From contig NC_043986.1 in assembly GCF_902150065.1 (NCBI RefSeq), forward strand, positions 15,149,390 to 15,213,389: DNA of 64,000 nt, written 5' to 3'. The DNA comes from Myripristis murdjan (taxonomy: Eukaryota > Chordata > Actinopteri > Holocentriformes > Holocentridae). Below, piece after piece: positions 1 to 38,760 of this stretch (within the stretch, counting starts at the first letter, position 1; each line of letters begins with the position of its first letter). The notes beneath the pieces are model-generated. The model searched no databases. It was not told the origin of the DNA and was given only the letters and a program-made list of their open reading frames with translations. The translations under genes were made by a program, and so were the position numbers.

Positions 1-37
<37 letters not shown>

Positions 38-143
38 ATTTGATGGAGAAAATGAGTGTGTGGTCTCTCCTGATAGCCGTTGGTATGTAAGTAAGTAGTA
101 AGTAAATAGTTTTCCTTTAAGTGTGTTTCTCTCTTTTTAAAAG

Positions 144-203
<60 letters not shown>

Positions 204-955
204 TCCTTTCCTCTCTTTTTAACACTTTTGTTCCCTCACCGTCTGCTCTGTCCTCCCACATCATCCTCACACAGAGCCACAGACCACTGAAGTTAATAAA
301 AGGTGATTAATCTCTCTCTCTCTCGCCCTCTCAGCCTCTCTCCCTCTCTCTCTTTCTCTCTCTCTCTCTTTCTCTTTCTCTGTCTCTCTCTCTCTCCCTC
401 TGTCTCTTTCCTTCCTGCTTCAAGCAAAGGTTTATTGACAGGACCCCCTGTGTGCCTGTCCACCTCTCACCTCCACACACACACGCACACAGACACACAC
501 TCAATTTAGACTGTTGAGCGATGTGGCAGGGTAGGGTCATCTCTGCAGGCCCCCATCCATCACATGCACATGCACATGCACGTATGCATGCACGCACGCA
601 CACACACACACACACACACACACTTGCATACGAACATGCACAAGCACATCGGAGGCTATGGGGATCTGTACTCTGTCAGCCACTTTAATAGTCCACCAGT
701 GTGTGTGCATGCATGTGTGTGTCTGTATGTGTGTGTGCGTGTGTGTGCGCATGTTAAGGGGCCTCCCTGCTGGAAACAGACCCTTTTCCAGAAAAGATAC
801 ACACACTCACACACACTTCTTTATTTCTTGTTAGTCGTCCTGCGCCTTAATTTGCAACACCTCAAACAAGCAGCTCCACAGCCCACTTCTCAGCCACTCA
901 ATCTGTCACTGTCACCTCACCGTTTCCATAACCGGCTGTCTTGTTAGTGCAAAAT

Positions 956-958
<3 letters not shown>

Positions 959-1009
<51 letters not shown>
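959..1009 (+). repeat. (GT)n microsatellite
   Basis: About 25 GT units, perfect. Confidence 0.95.
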
Positions 1010-1013
<4 letters not shown>

Positions 1014-1953
1014 CGTGCGCAATTCTTAGTTTGTCTACAACCATCCCAGCCTTGTCTATGTGTGTCTGTTTGTGTGTGTACAGCTGCAGAGACAGAGGGA
1101 AGTTTCATTTCCACCTCTGCGCCTCTATCCAAAGAGCCCTCATGCCACGCTGCCCCCTAGCTGCTGCAAGGAGAATTACACACATTCCTCTCTCCCGCTC
1201 TTTCCCCTCTCTATTGCTGTTTCCCTTCAGCTTCCCTCTCTCCCTTTTAATGCCTGCCCTTTTGCCTAATGTCACACACCAGTCACACTCTTTTTCCAAC
1301 AAATAGACTGACAGGAAAGTTGCAAAGAACGATGATTTAGACAAATTAGAATGAATGATGGCCTTAAAATGGTTTAGAAAAATCTGAGACTAATAAACTG
1401 ACACATAAAACAGATATCAAAGGGCTGTCTGTCATTCTTCCCACTCTTCCCTCCCTCTTCTTTGTCTCTCTATCATTTGCTCTTCTCCTTGGAATGAAAC
1501 AGCCTCTCCAAGATGTGAGCTCAAACTGTCTCCTTACTTACATGTCGACCACTTTCCTGTTTTCTGCAGGTTGAAAAACCTGAGAGCGAGGATGCTGACA
1601 GCTGATGCAGATTCGGATGTGAATTTTTGTAACAACTGTAATTCAAATGCAGGTGCAAAACAGCCTCAAGGTTTCAGATAGGCCTCTGGAAATTGCTTTG
1701 GAAACAAAAATGTTAGTTTTGTTTTGTGGCTAATTTTACAGTTGTATTAATTACACACTCACAAATATTCAGAATTTCACAATTAGCCAAATATCAACAT
1801 AGTTTGCTTTTTAATAGTCCTCCAGTATCCCTTCATGAAATCTTTGATTTTGGAGGGAAGAAGTGATTTGTTGAAAGTTTGCTTCCTGAGTCCATGAGGT
1901 GCATTTCTGAGATATTCACACACATGGTGCCATTGCATTCACACACAAGCATG

Positions 1954-1955
<2 letters not shown>

Positions 1956-2000
<45 letters not shown>
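1956..2000 (+). repeat. (CA)n microsatellite
   Basis: About 22 CA units, followed by four TACAGC-type repeats to about 2020. Confidence 0.95.
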
Positions 2001-2002
<2 letters not shown>

Positions 2003-4304
2003 CAGCTACAGCTACAGCTACTGTAAGTTGCACCCTACACAGGAAGCATCTCTCTACCAGTTAGAATGGAGTTTCCACACTGTAAGGCTTTTGAAATGTT
2101 AATGGATACAGACATGAATACACATTTGTCTCGCATGCGAACACGTATATATAAATTAGGGTGTGTTCACACATTGAAACCAGGGCAATACAGCGAAGCA
2201 CTACGATCACACTTGACGAAAATATTCCTGTAGAGACACCCTAACATTTATGTCTGACATGCTGTAAGCCGGCTTCTATCTTCATCTCACATCAAAATCA
2301 CAATCACCACTGTGCAGAAAGCTGCCGTTTCCATTTTCTCCCCTCCGTCAAACAGAAAATAATATGTACCTTGTCTCCAAGCTCTACCCGCACAAGCAAC
2401 TTTTCTCTGCTAATTCAGCCCTGTACACCACACACATCCGTCAGATATAACTGGCAGTGGAGAGGGCATGCCGAGACATCCATTAAAGGTTCCTAGCTGT
2501 CAAAGGTTCCCCTTTGTATTGTGAGGAGCAGTATAAGTGTCGTGCTCTTATCAGAGCTTCCTGTGGAGTTGGCTCTGTATCCTGTCCACTCAGAGCTGCT
2601 TCTCTTTCACTGAATTCCAGTGAAGTCTCATTGTGTGTATGTGTGTGTGTGTGTGTGTACATCCTGGTAGGTACATGTGCATGAAGTGCATGTATGTCTG
2701 TTTCAGATTTTCTGAAGGTGTTTGATTAAAAAAAAAACTAACAGGTCAAGCTATGTAAAAGCATTTATCTGTTTTTATGTAATATATAGAAATGAACAAA
2801 TGTATGACTGATGGCCTCCATGTTTACTCTGAACCTTTGGTGTCCTGTTCTCCTCTCTCTGTTAGTCTGATACAAGTCATTCAGTATTAAGTATCTGCCA
2901 AGTGCTGATCCAGTCTACATATAATAAAGCTTCACTTTATGAATGCACTAAAGTGATTAAAACCAACCACAGCCAGCTTAAGCTTATTAAGCAGTTGCTT
3001 ATTAAGCAAAAATGTCTTACATCACACCTCTTTCCTTTAATGGTCTTCACTGAAACACCACTGTAAACCTAAGTTATTTAAAATTTGTTATTAAAAACAT
3101 GAACTCTCATTTTGTTGCATGTGGCTCTGCCCTCGCTGCCTCTGGTCGTGTTGCAAACTTGGCTGTTGGGCTGCTTTCAGTTTTCTAAGTGAAACTCTGT
3201 AATTCCAACACGGCCGACATTTCAACAGCGTTCTTCTCTCTTCATTCATGCCGTTTTTTTGCCGCGAGCAGTGGAAAGTGATGATGTGCAGCACTATGCC
3301 TTTCGATAGCTGACGTAAATTGGGCCGAAGAGGGAAATTATATTAATCGGAATTTGATTTGGCATTTTATGTCCAATCCTGTGTCACTTTAAAATGTCTG
3401 GATTGGGCCTTAATATCATTGCTGAGCTCAGAACATTCCTAATAGCTGATTTTCGTTGTTGTTTGTTTGTTTGTTTGTTTGTTTATTAATCCAGCATTCT
3501 CATTTGTGCATGGTTGTACTGAACAATGCGCTGTTACACACTTGTTACACATTATTTACTCACTCACACCGTACGAGTGCCCACTATATCCGCTCTTCTT
3601 TCTACTGATGGTAACGAGAGCAGTTAAGGGTTAACTATGTTGCTTAAGATTTGTTTGTTGGTTGCAATGATGCAGCGCTGACCAGCCAAGGTTTTCCTTT
3701 GTTTGCCCGTCCAGAGATTCAAACAGGCAAATGTTAATGGTGAAATAACTTTGGTGGGAGAACGGGAAGGCAATGGGATGCAAGAGGCCGGCGAACTGAA
3801 GCGGAGAGGTGCATGTTTTTAGAAAAAGGGAGTACAGTGTTTGTACAGATGGGGGGAAAACACAATCAGTTTCACCACTGAGGAAGGGGTCAGTGACAAG
3901 AAGGAAAAACTCTTTTTGAACTTAACTAATTGAAATTAATTGTTAGAAAACATTTCCTGATACTGTGATTGAGTCAAATGTACTGTATCTGGCACTGTGG
4001 CTGCTAGATGCTGGGAGGCGAGGTGAGTTGGAACGTGTTTCCATGAAGACAGACAGAAATTGTCAGCATGTTCATGTGCAACCCAGGAGTAGCAGGGTTT
4101 GCTTCTTTTTGTTCAAACCAACCCCCCGCCTGCCTCTCCTGTTGTGACGTAGGGAGTGGGAAAAATGAAAAAAGAAAGGTAAATAAACAAACAATCAGCC
4201 GTGGGCTTGTTCTGGCTCTCCCTCTCTGTTGCACCTCATTTGAAGCCTTATAAATCAGGCTTCCACCCGGAGACAGGGTGTTAGCAGGCCTCCCAGCCAA
4301 CACG

Positions 4305-4308
<4 letters not shown>

Positions 4309-4352
<44 letters not shown>
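4309..4352 (+). repeat. (CA)n microsatellite
   Basis: About 22 CA units. Inverted-sense GT runs at 4441-4468 and 4697-4749 lie within 400 nt and could pair with it in the intron RNA. Confidence 0.93.
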
Positions 4353-4355
<3 letters not shown>

Positions 4356-4434
4356 TTACAAAGGTCTGCTGCTCATTAGGTCCATGATCAGACCCTTGCC
4401 CTAGGTTGTGTGCATAGGTGAGGAGAGACACATT

Positions 4435-4467
<33 letters not shown>

Positions 4468-4695
4468 TCTCCATGAATACTTCCATGCTTCATGCTCGTG
4501 TGCATGTTACCACACCCATATGTGTGTGTGTGTGTGAGAGAGAGAATCTGTGTCGAGTGCCCCCACCAACCCAGATCTAAGCTTTTCTCCATCTGTTCAT
4601 AAAACATGTACTATACCTGTTGGAGCTCCACGGCAACGCTGCGACAAGTGCACTCTGACTCCCCTGCCTGCAGAAGAGATATACTGTGTGGACAT

Positions 4696-4696
<1 letters not shown>

Positions 4697-4749
<53 letters not shown>
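4697..4749 (+). repeat. (GT)n microsatellite
   Basis: About 26 perfect GT units. Confidence 0.95.
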
Positions 4750-4750
<1 letters not shown>

Positions 4751-7078
4751 ATGCGTGTGGTTGAAGGGGTATGCCTGGTTAGTTTTCAGTGACTGTTTTC
4801 ACACATAAAATAAAGGCCTGGACTCGATCAAGGTGGAGTGTTTAAGTATAAACTGGAAGCAGAGGAGGCAGTAGCTGTGGGTGTGGAGTTGCCGCTTTTA
4901 CTACATCGTCGAGAAGGGAAAGAAAAAGCTTAGATTCGTCTGTAAGCTCTTCAAATGGTCAAAAGACCATACAAAAAGAAACCGCACACTGCTCAACAAT
5001 AGGAAAAACGATCAGTCTCACTGAGGCGCTGGGGGAAAAAAAATAATATAATTTTTTTTTTTTCAATGAGCCATGATGCTGCAAAACATCAAGGGCAAAG
5101 TGCTCCAGCAACGAGAGCTGTGCAAAGTCTGATTCAGATATTTTGATCCCATCTTCCTCATCTCTTTTTAATTGAGATCACGTTACATTATTTGCCTTTG
5201 AGCCTTTGTCTGAAAATTACAGATAATCATTTCTTGAATACTACCAAGTGATTCAAGACAGAATTTTACAACAGCCTGGATTTACACCAACTCATTTGCA
5301 TGAACAGGCAGCCTAGCAGTTTCTTTCCCACTCTCACAATCACCAAGTGCATTTACATAAGCAGCAGCGGCAGTTTTTTTTTTTTCCTGCCTAGTAGGGG
5401 TTTTGAATACAGGCCGAGGTCTAGATAAATTATTTTTAGCCCAGGCACTAACATGCAATGTTATCATGGTGTAGGCGCAGCTAGCGAAGAGGGTAACCTC
5501 ATGCCTTGGCCCAGTTGTGGTGAGCTGAACACTTGTTACCTCAAGCTGTTACCTCAACCATGCTTACAAGCATTAGCCCACAACGATTGCCGTATTCGCA
5601 GAAACACAAGGCAGTCTCTCCTCACCACATATTTAGTCACCAAACTTGGCACTTGCACCCCCTCCCACTCACAGCAACACACCTTCCATGTGCTCTGACA
5701 GCAAGAACACGGCCATTCACACTTTATGAGCTGAAAAACACGAACATGCCTGTAGAGAAAACAGCCAGTTAGAGAAGTTCGTGAACTTTGCACATCTAAA
5801 AATGTCAGTCGGTTTGTTGGTTCTTCTCCATCACACCTCGATTTCCTCCAACAGACATTTGACTGTGATTAGGAGTGCAGAAAGTCGAGCTAGAGGTCAA
5901 AGTTGAGCGCGGCCCAGTCTGATTGGGAGATGTAATTAGAGGACTTGCTCTGTCTCGGGCCGGCTTCCCCCAGAGGATTCACACAGGCTCAGTATCACTT
6001 CCATCGCTGCTGGGAAATCGGAGCTTCTACCCAAAGCCGTGCTGTGGGGTTTCAGCTGAGATGCCCCCAGATTCCCCACCACCCACCCACACTCACACAC
6101 AAACACATACTCACAAACAACATACATGCATACAAGAGCCAAGAGTAGCAGGCAAACACTCTGGCTTTTAATAAATCCAGAGACCAATGTTTGCTGTTTC
6201 AGTACAGCACTAATACTTTTGTCAACTTTGTCTATATCAAATGCCTCTTCTTTTGCAAATTTGAGGACTTGTACTGTGTTTATTTCCCAAACTCTTTCAT
6301 CCAAGCCAGTATGTCTTGTAGACATACTTAAAAATTCAGGACTAACAAGGGATCAGCAAGTAGTTTTATATTAATATTACCATTAAAAAGAGTTTTATCG
6401 CAGCAACAGTTTTGAAGTGTGTCACAGGTTACAATATTGTTGAGAACGAGGTTCTACTTTTCTCTGCAGCTGCACACTGTAAGATCGGGCAGCCGTATAA
6501 CTCCCTTAGGCGCTACACTGGTTATTTCCTCACTTTTTGCCCCACAATAAGCCCCTCTTCTCTCTTCTCCTCATCCTCCTCCACCTCCTTCACCTCTTCC
6601 TCCATCCTCCTTCATTCTCTGTGAGAGCGAGTAACATGAAACCTGCTCTCGCAGTCCCGGGGGGGCGTAGGGGTTACAAAGGGTGATCAATATGTGCCAG
6701 AGAAAGTCTTTAGACAAGTGAAAGAAGCCACAGTTTCTCTGCTCCCTCCTCCTTCCCCTTCTTTTCACCTCCTTTCCCCGTTTCCTCTCCATGTTCTCAG
6801 GAGTGACGAGGCTAGGGGGCTCTAATGCACATAAGCATGTTTCCTCTTTGAGTCTCATGGTTGAGTGACATCGAACTCCTAGCAGAATCTCCTACTTGCA
6901 CCTTCAAAATGTTGCATTTCAAACTCTACAGTACTAACATGGAAAATGCCTTATTTTTATGAATGTTTCAGGAAATTGTCTTGATTTGGTAGCCGTAGAA
7001 GTCCTGCTTGTTCTTTGATGAATTCAATTTTCCTGTCTGTGCTCCCATCTAACCTGTTGCTCTCTCCACCTCCAACAG

Positions 7079-32018
<24,940 letters not shown>

Positions 32019-32169
32019 ACGAGAGACGAAGAGGGAGGAAGAGGAGGAGGAACAATAGTACCACAATGGATAGAAATGAGACTGAGAGGACAAGAGTAAT
32101 AAGAAGATGAGCGGAGAGCAGGGGAGAATTCAGTGTCACATACATTCAAGATTGAAAGGCTGAAAGTGT

Positions 32170-32200
<31 letters not shown>

Positions 32201-35200
32201 AGTGAGTGAGAGATAGGGAGGGAAGACTCCAGCGAAAAGAAAGCACTGCTCAGCCCCTGTTGATGTGAAGGACATGATGAATGCTTCTCAACAGCATTGA
32301 GACTCTGCATTACTCTGATCCTCCGTAAGGCTCACTCCAGCCCCACAGAGACCCTGTGTAAGGTTCTCATAAAGACACTTATCGACTAGTATGTCACTAA
32401 AGTCTATGTACACCGCCTACCACAGCACTGCAGCATCAGCACTGCATTAGCACTGTATGTCCATAAGGTGGTGCTGTTTCACCAGGAGCAACAATAGGAT
32501 CATAGTGGGCGCGTGCACTATTGTATCCAGGTTTCCCCACCTGTCATGGCTGAGTCACGTACTCTGTTCTTGTTTCAACTATAACTACAGAATCAACAAT
32601 CGCACCATACTAAATGTTACTTGAGGAAATCACACTCTGTGTTTGGTTTAGAAACACATTCCAGTAGATGCTTTGAGCTGATTTTTGAATAATTACATGA
32701 AGAATGGCATCAATGTTCAAATGTGCATAGCAACTGATGATTTTGTTTAAGTTATCTGGGACACTAGCCATTTTAATTGGTTACCCAATTTGATCATGCT
32801 GAAAATGACGTGAAATCATACTCAAAAAAAAAAAAAAAAAAAAAAAAAGAGGAAAGATTTTCTCTCCTTGTTCACTTCTCTTCATTTGTTAATTTTATTA
32901 CTTTCTTTCCTCTTAGATACAACAGTATTGTTTCTTTGTAGGCACCACAGTGCTAAAATTTTAATATAATTATTTTAGAGAAGGACCAAAATTGTATGAT
33001 ATTGTCATATGATGTACAAAATAACCTAGATGTTCATAGCAAGAGTGGTATGTGCCAAATAACCCATAGAAAATGTTTTGTTCTCTGACAATCATTCATT
33101 TCATTTCCAAGGGGCTTGCATTTGCTGTCGTAGTTTTTTTTTTTTTTTTTTTTTTTTCTTATTACACTCTTATATATTTGATTTCAAAAAATATGTGTAT
33201 CTATTTATTTTTGGTTGTTTTGTCTCATTTGGAGGAGTGGAAATGAAGAAGAGTCATTTTATCCCTCTTTTTTTTGTTGCTGAAGGAATGAACGCCTATC
33301 AGAACCCAAGAGAGATTCTGAATCTCTGGTTTTGATGCGTTAGTGTGCCAAAATGGAAAGAACCCATGAAATCATCTGTTTTTATTTATAGTGAAAGATA
33401 GCTGGTAGCTAGTTTAAAATCCTATTTGGCATTTTAATGTCCTGCAGTGTTTGGTTTGTCTTGTTTAAGTTGAACCATTTTACCCAGTATGCTGAATGTG
33501 TCTCATTGAAATTAGTCCAAGTATTATGGTGGCAATTTTGGGCAGCCTTCGTTATGAATGTCAAAAAAAAAAAGGGCATTACACTGTCATGCTCCCTTTT
33601 CCAATGTTCCTTCATAAGAAAACCTTTAATGTAACCCATGAATATTCTTTTAATAATTAGTTTGCATACCTGTTCCTATTTCACATGGTTGAAAAGTCCA
33701 AATTGGTGTCACATCTGCATGAACAACTGGTCTTTTCTACAACGGAGAGAAAAAATTGCTGGTCATCTAGGAAGGGAGGCAAGGACCCGTGTAGCCAAAA
33801 AGAAATGGTAAACAAAACCACAGAAAGCACTAAAACTGACATAATATTTTTGCTGATTGTTGCGGTGATCCATTGAGACTGTAGTTCAAAGTCCGTCCAA
33901 CACATGTAAAAGATTTCTGATAATAACATGATACAGGACTGGAAAAACATAAACACTTGATTATGATTTTAACTTCATATTCCTTGTTCTTCTTTACAGA
34001 GAACCCATTCCGTATGATCTGCAAGGTAGCTATGCCATTTGGGGCATGAGGCATTTACTGTAGATAACTGTAGATAGCTGTAGGCAGCAGGGGGTCGAGC
34101 GTTGTTGATCATTGTTGCCTTGGTCCTCCTGGCATACTGGGACTTTCAGAACTAGGCCTGATGCTGTACTTTTCAAACGAGCACTTAAACCATATGGGTC
34201 CAAGCCATAAACTGATTAGGCTTAGGTCTGTAGAACTTAGCACGCAGATACGTTTTCAAACTAGTTTCACTTTCAATAGGTGAGCAACCCCATGCTCAAA
34301 ACGGAAAGGAAAGCAAAATCTGAAACTGAAGCACTGTAATTTTTCTTTCATGACAGCAGGTGGTGGTGCGATGCTGGGACTGCTGCATCATCTCACTTTT
34401 CTAAGGACAGAGGTCTGTTTTTAATTCTACTGAATGAGATTTCATTCATGGTAAATACATTGTTTTCCAACACCTGGTTATAAAATGCAAAGACTTGGGT
34501 TGATAAGTTTTTAGGTTGACTATATGTAGTAATTCATGTCATGTACTACTGTAATAAGTACGCGCTGTGTAAAGCAAAGGATTCACATTGAAGTATTCCG
34601 TTTTGCCAACTTTGGAAAGTATTCTGGCAAATGGTCACTGAAATATATTTCAGCATAATAGAACATGGTTGCTGTTTTTCCCCCCACTGTTACAGGATAA
34701 AATAAAATATACATATTGTTTCTTTTTAACTGTATAGTATTTTAAAGAATAAAAAAAAAAAAACAATGGTGCATTTGTCTGAAGAAAAAAATCATTGAAA
34801 AATATGGGTTTAAATGGATGGTGCTTGTTTTGTTTGAATCTGAGTTGTATATCGCCTCTGTTATGTTTATTGAAAACAAAACAAAAAAAGATATTGTGCA
34901 TGACGTGTTTAGCAGTCATAATGATGTCCATTTGTGAAATGTGTATCAAATTGAAAAAAAAGAAAAAAAAAAGAAAAAATAAATCCGTAGATGCACTTAT
35001 TGTACATGTGGTTAGGTTAGTAGGTTTGACTTCAGTTTCTTGACTGCCTTACAACTGTATCGGGCAGATGGTTCAGAAAGACATAGAAGAGACTTGTGGG
35101 AGAAGACATAATGAAAAAAAAATTAAAGGATTGTAGAATAATATTGAACAATTCTGAAATTGCAGTTCTTTTGATGCTTGTGATTATTGAAGATGTACTT

Positions 35201-35345
35201 TAGAGAAATTTCATTGAAAAAGATATGACTCTGATGTTAATTCTGTAGAATAGCAATGTATACCAAATGTAATCTTTCCAATGCTATGAAGAATTTATAC
35301 ATGAAATTGATATGCAATAAAACCTGTGTGCTTTTTAAATCCCAT
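32019..35345 (+). other. prdm16: prdm16 3' UTR
   Basis: About 3.3 kb of non-coding sequence without convincing reading frames follows the TAG. An AATAAA at 35316-35321 is the best polyadenylation signal, and a second one lies at 35506-35511. The UTR contains a (GT)n run near 32166-32200, an A-run at 32823-32848, a T-run near 33135-33157 and A-rich blocks near 34750 and 34955. The exact end is inferred. Confidence 0.6.
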
Positions 35346-36333
35346 GTCCACAGTGTCTTTGTGAAGCTAAGAGCATGTTACTAGCAGGAATAGTAAGAGG
35401 GCAAACCTTGGAACACACTGACTCTCTCACTCTCTGTGTGTGTGTGTCTCTCTCTCTCTTTCTCACAACACACGCACACACACATTTTTAAAGGACCACA
35501 ATGGAAATAAAACTTGTAGACTTATTGTGTCTTTCTATTCTTTTTGTCTTGATATTCTGTGTTTTACATGCTGTTCATTACGTATAATTTAAATTGTTGA
35601 ATAAATTCATTCTCTAACTCATTCATTTATTCAAGGATCAGTGAATATTAAACCCTCTTAAATAGGCCTTCAGCATAAAGCGTTTCACCTCTGAATTCAT
35701 TACTTACAGTACCAATGCTTCTTTATGGCTGATCATGTCGTATTCTGTGGTATGAGGCATGTCGAATATTAGATTCTAATAATTTCCTTTTTTTCTGTGA
35801 TTTCAATAAGGCTTAAAAAAATCTCCAACACCTCATCCCAGTTCCATGTAATACAGATGACTGCAGTGAAATAATACAGAATATAAAACACTGCAAATCA
35901 GAGATGCTAGTAAGCAGGCAGTGGAGTAGGTTGTGATTTTGTTCAGCTCCTAAACCTTTGCCAGATTTAAATAAGAGACGCTCAATTTTTGCCCTCTATG
36001 AACCTTCAATGATGGTTAAAAACAAGAAAAAAACACTGAAAGGATGTGTCCTTGGCTCTTCAATTGGCAAGAATGTTCAGATTCAATTAAAAACAAAAAA
36101 TTACCAGTCATTACACACTGCAAATATTTCCTTAATTCTGAAAAAAAAAAAAAAAAAAAAAAAAGATAACGAAGAGGCCATCATCATATCGACCCATAAT
36201 CCTTCTTAGAATAACCTGAGGAATTCTTACAAGAATTTGGGCTGGGCAAGAATTGTAGCTCATGGGTAGAGATGCTCTATGCCTATCCAGCTGCAACAGT
36301 CCTGACCAGCTCTGAGAGATCTCCCCCTTTTAG
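35346..36333. other. Intergenic, downstream of prdm16
   Basis: AT-rich sequence with an A-run near 36140-36163 and no supported gene. The extra AATAAA at 35506 may extend the prdm16 transcript. Confidence 0.5.
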
Positions 36334-36379
36334 TTGCTTTCTGCTGCTATCAGCATCAGAAATCACCTGAAAATAATCC

Positions 36380-36690
36380 CGATACATCTTGGAAAAATGG
36401 ATCATCACGTAGATTTATATGTGGTTGACACCATTTTATTTCTTTCAAAGTTTGAGGAATCTTTTCCACTACCACTGGACCTTATTAAAAACTATCAGGG
36501 TATATCACAAACTGGCAGAAATATGAATTTATACCCCTAAGTGAGGGTTTAGTTCCCTTTGTTTTGCAGCAATCTTCCAGTTAAAGTTACTGATCACATA
36601 ACATACCTGGGATCCACTGTTCCCAAACAATCAGACCGGCTTCATAAAGTGAGCTTTGGAGTTATGATTGATAAGCAGAGGTGATGTTGA
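36380..36690 (+). mobile_element. L1-type LINE fragment (reverse transcriptase region)
   Basis: The plus-strand translation gives VVDTILFLSKFEESFPLPLD followed by LIKNYQGISQTGRNMNLYP, then a DHITYLGSTVP-like stretch after a stop. This recalls the L1 pattern of a YADD box, a LLDLI...FGKISGYKIN helix and a FTYLG strand. It is a short, decayed fragment with no ends; the D-D pair of the active site is altered (VVDT). Confidence 0.55.
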
Positions 36691-38008
36691 ATATTGATTA
36701 ATACTCCCCATATCAATGATTATGAGTGGCTACATAACAAGATATCATGGTACATCTCTGCCTGTGCCGATGTCAAGTTGGTGCAAGTGTTTTGCTATTT
36801 GCTTGTTTTTTTTTTTTTTTTTTTTTTTCTTTTTTCCTCCCAGCATGGCACCAAAAGATTAAATTGACTTACATTCATTCTCTACAGGCTTTCCCTAATG
36901 TTACCCATAACTAACTTATCCTTATTCCTTTCCCCCATTTCCCACTCCCCCCAGGAACAATAGGAGCTGCTGTTTTCTCAGCAAAACCACTTTCAGGTAT
37001 GGAAAGTTCCAGGTAAGAATAGTTCCAGGTAGACACAGTAACCCTGCAGTTATAACAAGAGTCCTGTCTGTGCTATGATGTATGTATACAGCCCTCCTGA
37101 GTCTTACTTGGAGACCAAACACACAGGAACAGTGGCGTCATGGTGTCAGTGGTCTTAATTATAGCTAGACCATACAACAGCACACGTTTAAACTGAGCAT
37201 GCAAATTAATGATAAATAAGGTTTCAAAATCTTTAATCTACACTCAAATGTTGAACATTGATCTAGGCTGCATCTCAAAAGTGACAATGCACTAAAGACA
37301 AACTGAAAGAAAGTAATGATTGAGGTGAATGAGTGATAACTAATTTGATAACTATTGGTCATTCAGTCAAGTATATAATGTACTAGATATATGAATGAAT
37401 TATATAGTAGATTTAAATAATGTCATGGTATTAATGAAGACACAAACAGAGAATCAGTTTCAAGATTTTTTAAAATCTTTATCAAGTGCACACAAATGAT
37501 ACTCAAAAACGATTAGAAAAAATACAATCAAAATCAAACTGAACAATAAATAATAATAATTAACACCAATCAAAAAAAGAAAATCAAAGAACAAAGAGCT
37601 GATTGGGAAATCACACTAAATAGGAAAGGAGACTACATACGAACATCAAATTAAAGAACACAGTGAACGACAATAATAATAAAAAAACAAAATAATAAAA
37701 AAAATAATGAAGTGTAATCAAAGTTAAATAATTCAAGGAAACAGAGAACCAATCACACAAAAGAATAAAAGGATACAGTGATAACATAATAATACTCAGG
37801 AAAACAAATCTTGAATAATTAAGAGAACAATGAACTAATAAGCAGTGGATGACAGAGTAAAATTGCTAATCAAGTAGTAAAGGTTTTGATCGTCAGGGCA
37901 ATTCATTGTTATTATTTGACCTTTTTAACACACTTATTCCATATTCCACAAAATGAGGACACATTAAAAACAACAGCTGTTAAAATATATCAAACTTCAC
38001 ACAAACAG
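36691..38008. other. AT-rich intergenic stretch
   Basis: No gene was found. It holds a T-run near 36808-36829 and an A-rich, low-complexity block at about 37500-37860 with many AATAA/ATAATA motifs. Confidence 0.5.
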
Positions 38009-38293
38009 CTAAAACTTAATGTTGAGGCTTTGTTTGTAGGTCTCCCTTTGCACGGCCTTTAACCACTGTTCTTTAATCAAGGTCTCAGTCTTTGGGCAAA
38101 ATATTGTAACATCGTATTGCCGGTGGCCAGTTTCTGAAGTGAAAAACTGGCTACAGTTTTTGCACATATTCAGTGTGGCCAACTGATTAAATCTGCGTTT
38201 AGTGGGTGCAGCCCAGCACCGGTGGAACGGGGTGATGGTAGAACCAGGGACAGGGCAGGGAAGCAACAGCCGCATCCCTGACACGACAAGCAC
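38009..38293 (-). pseudogene. Unidentified fragment, possibly THAP-like zinc finger
   Basis: A minus-strand open frame of 94 codons contains MCKNCSQFFTSETGHRQYDV and PKTETLIKEQWLKAVQRE. The spacing of a CxxC pair and a WLKAV/R segment recalls the start of a THAP domain, found in P-element-like transposases and host proteins. The later C-x2-H and AVPTF parts are not visible. It could be chance or a transposon remnant. Confidence 0.25.
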
Positions 38294-38379
38294 AGGTCAG
38301 CCTTGGACTAAGAAGCCTGGGCCCTGCTCTTGACCCTTGCTGGATGTAGGGGGGCTGGAGGCTGGATGGAGGTAAGTAA

Positions 38380-38525
38380 GTAAGTAAGTAAAATTTATTT
38401 ATATAGTGCTTTTCACAGAGAGAACTCACAAAGTGCTTTACAAGTTAAAAATACAAATGCTCAAAGCTAATAAAACAATATACAAATGTGATTCAAAGAA
38501 ATAAAAATACAATAGACGGCAATAA

Positions 38526-38592
<67 letters not shown>

Positions 38593-38760
38593 CAGTATAA
38601 AAGGTGATGCTAAGAAAATAAAAATGCAATAAAAAACAATAGAAACAATGTACAAAGGCAATACAAGGAAATACAAATACAACAGTGGCGTAATCCTATG
38701 GGAAAGCCTGTCTAAATAGATGTGTTTTGAGCCCCTTCTTAAAAATGTTGACAGAGGTCA
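38380..38760. repeat. Dispersed teleost repeat copy
   Basis: It contains TTTATTTATATAGTGCTTTT, CACAAAGTGCTTTACAAGTT and, after the (TA)n run, a segment ending GTGTTTTGAGCCCCTTCTTAA. From memory this phrase set recurs in teleost interspersed repeats. (GTAA)n precedes it. The superfamily is not assigned. Confidence 0.5.
38531..38590 (+). repeat. (TA)30 microsatellite
   Basis: A perfect 60-nt TA run lies inside a dispersed-repeat copy. Such tracts can extrude cruciforms. Confidence 0.96.

Larger units (their letters stand above)
1..7078 (+). other. prdm16 upstream intron (part), microsatellite-rich
   Basis: No coding exon is visible. It contains many CA/GT and CT runs, for example 1-34, 146-201, a CT-rich block near 310-400, 959-1009, 1956-2000, 4309-4352, 4441-4468 and 4697-4749. 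The rest looks like unique intron sequence. Conserved enhancers are possible but cannot be judged from one genome. Confidence 0.6.

Noticed and set aside
564-1306. Several 80-127 codon frames rich in Cys-Val or His-Thr
   Set aside because: They are translations of GT/CA repeats.
37500-37860. A-rich block as a gene or structured RNA
   Set aside because: Low-complexity AATAA-type sequence without a stable fold or reading frame.
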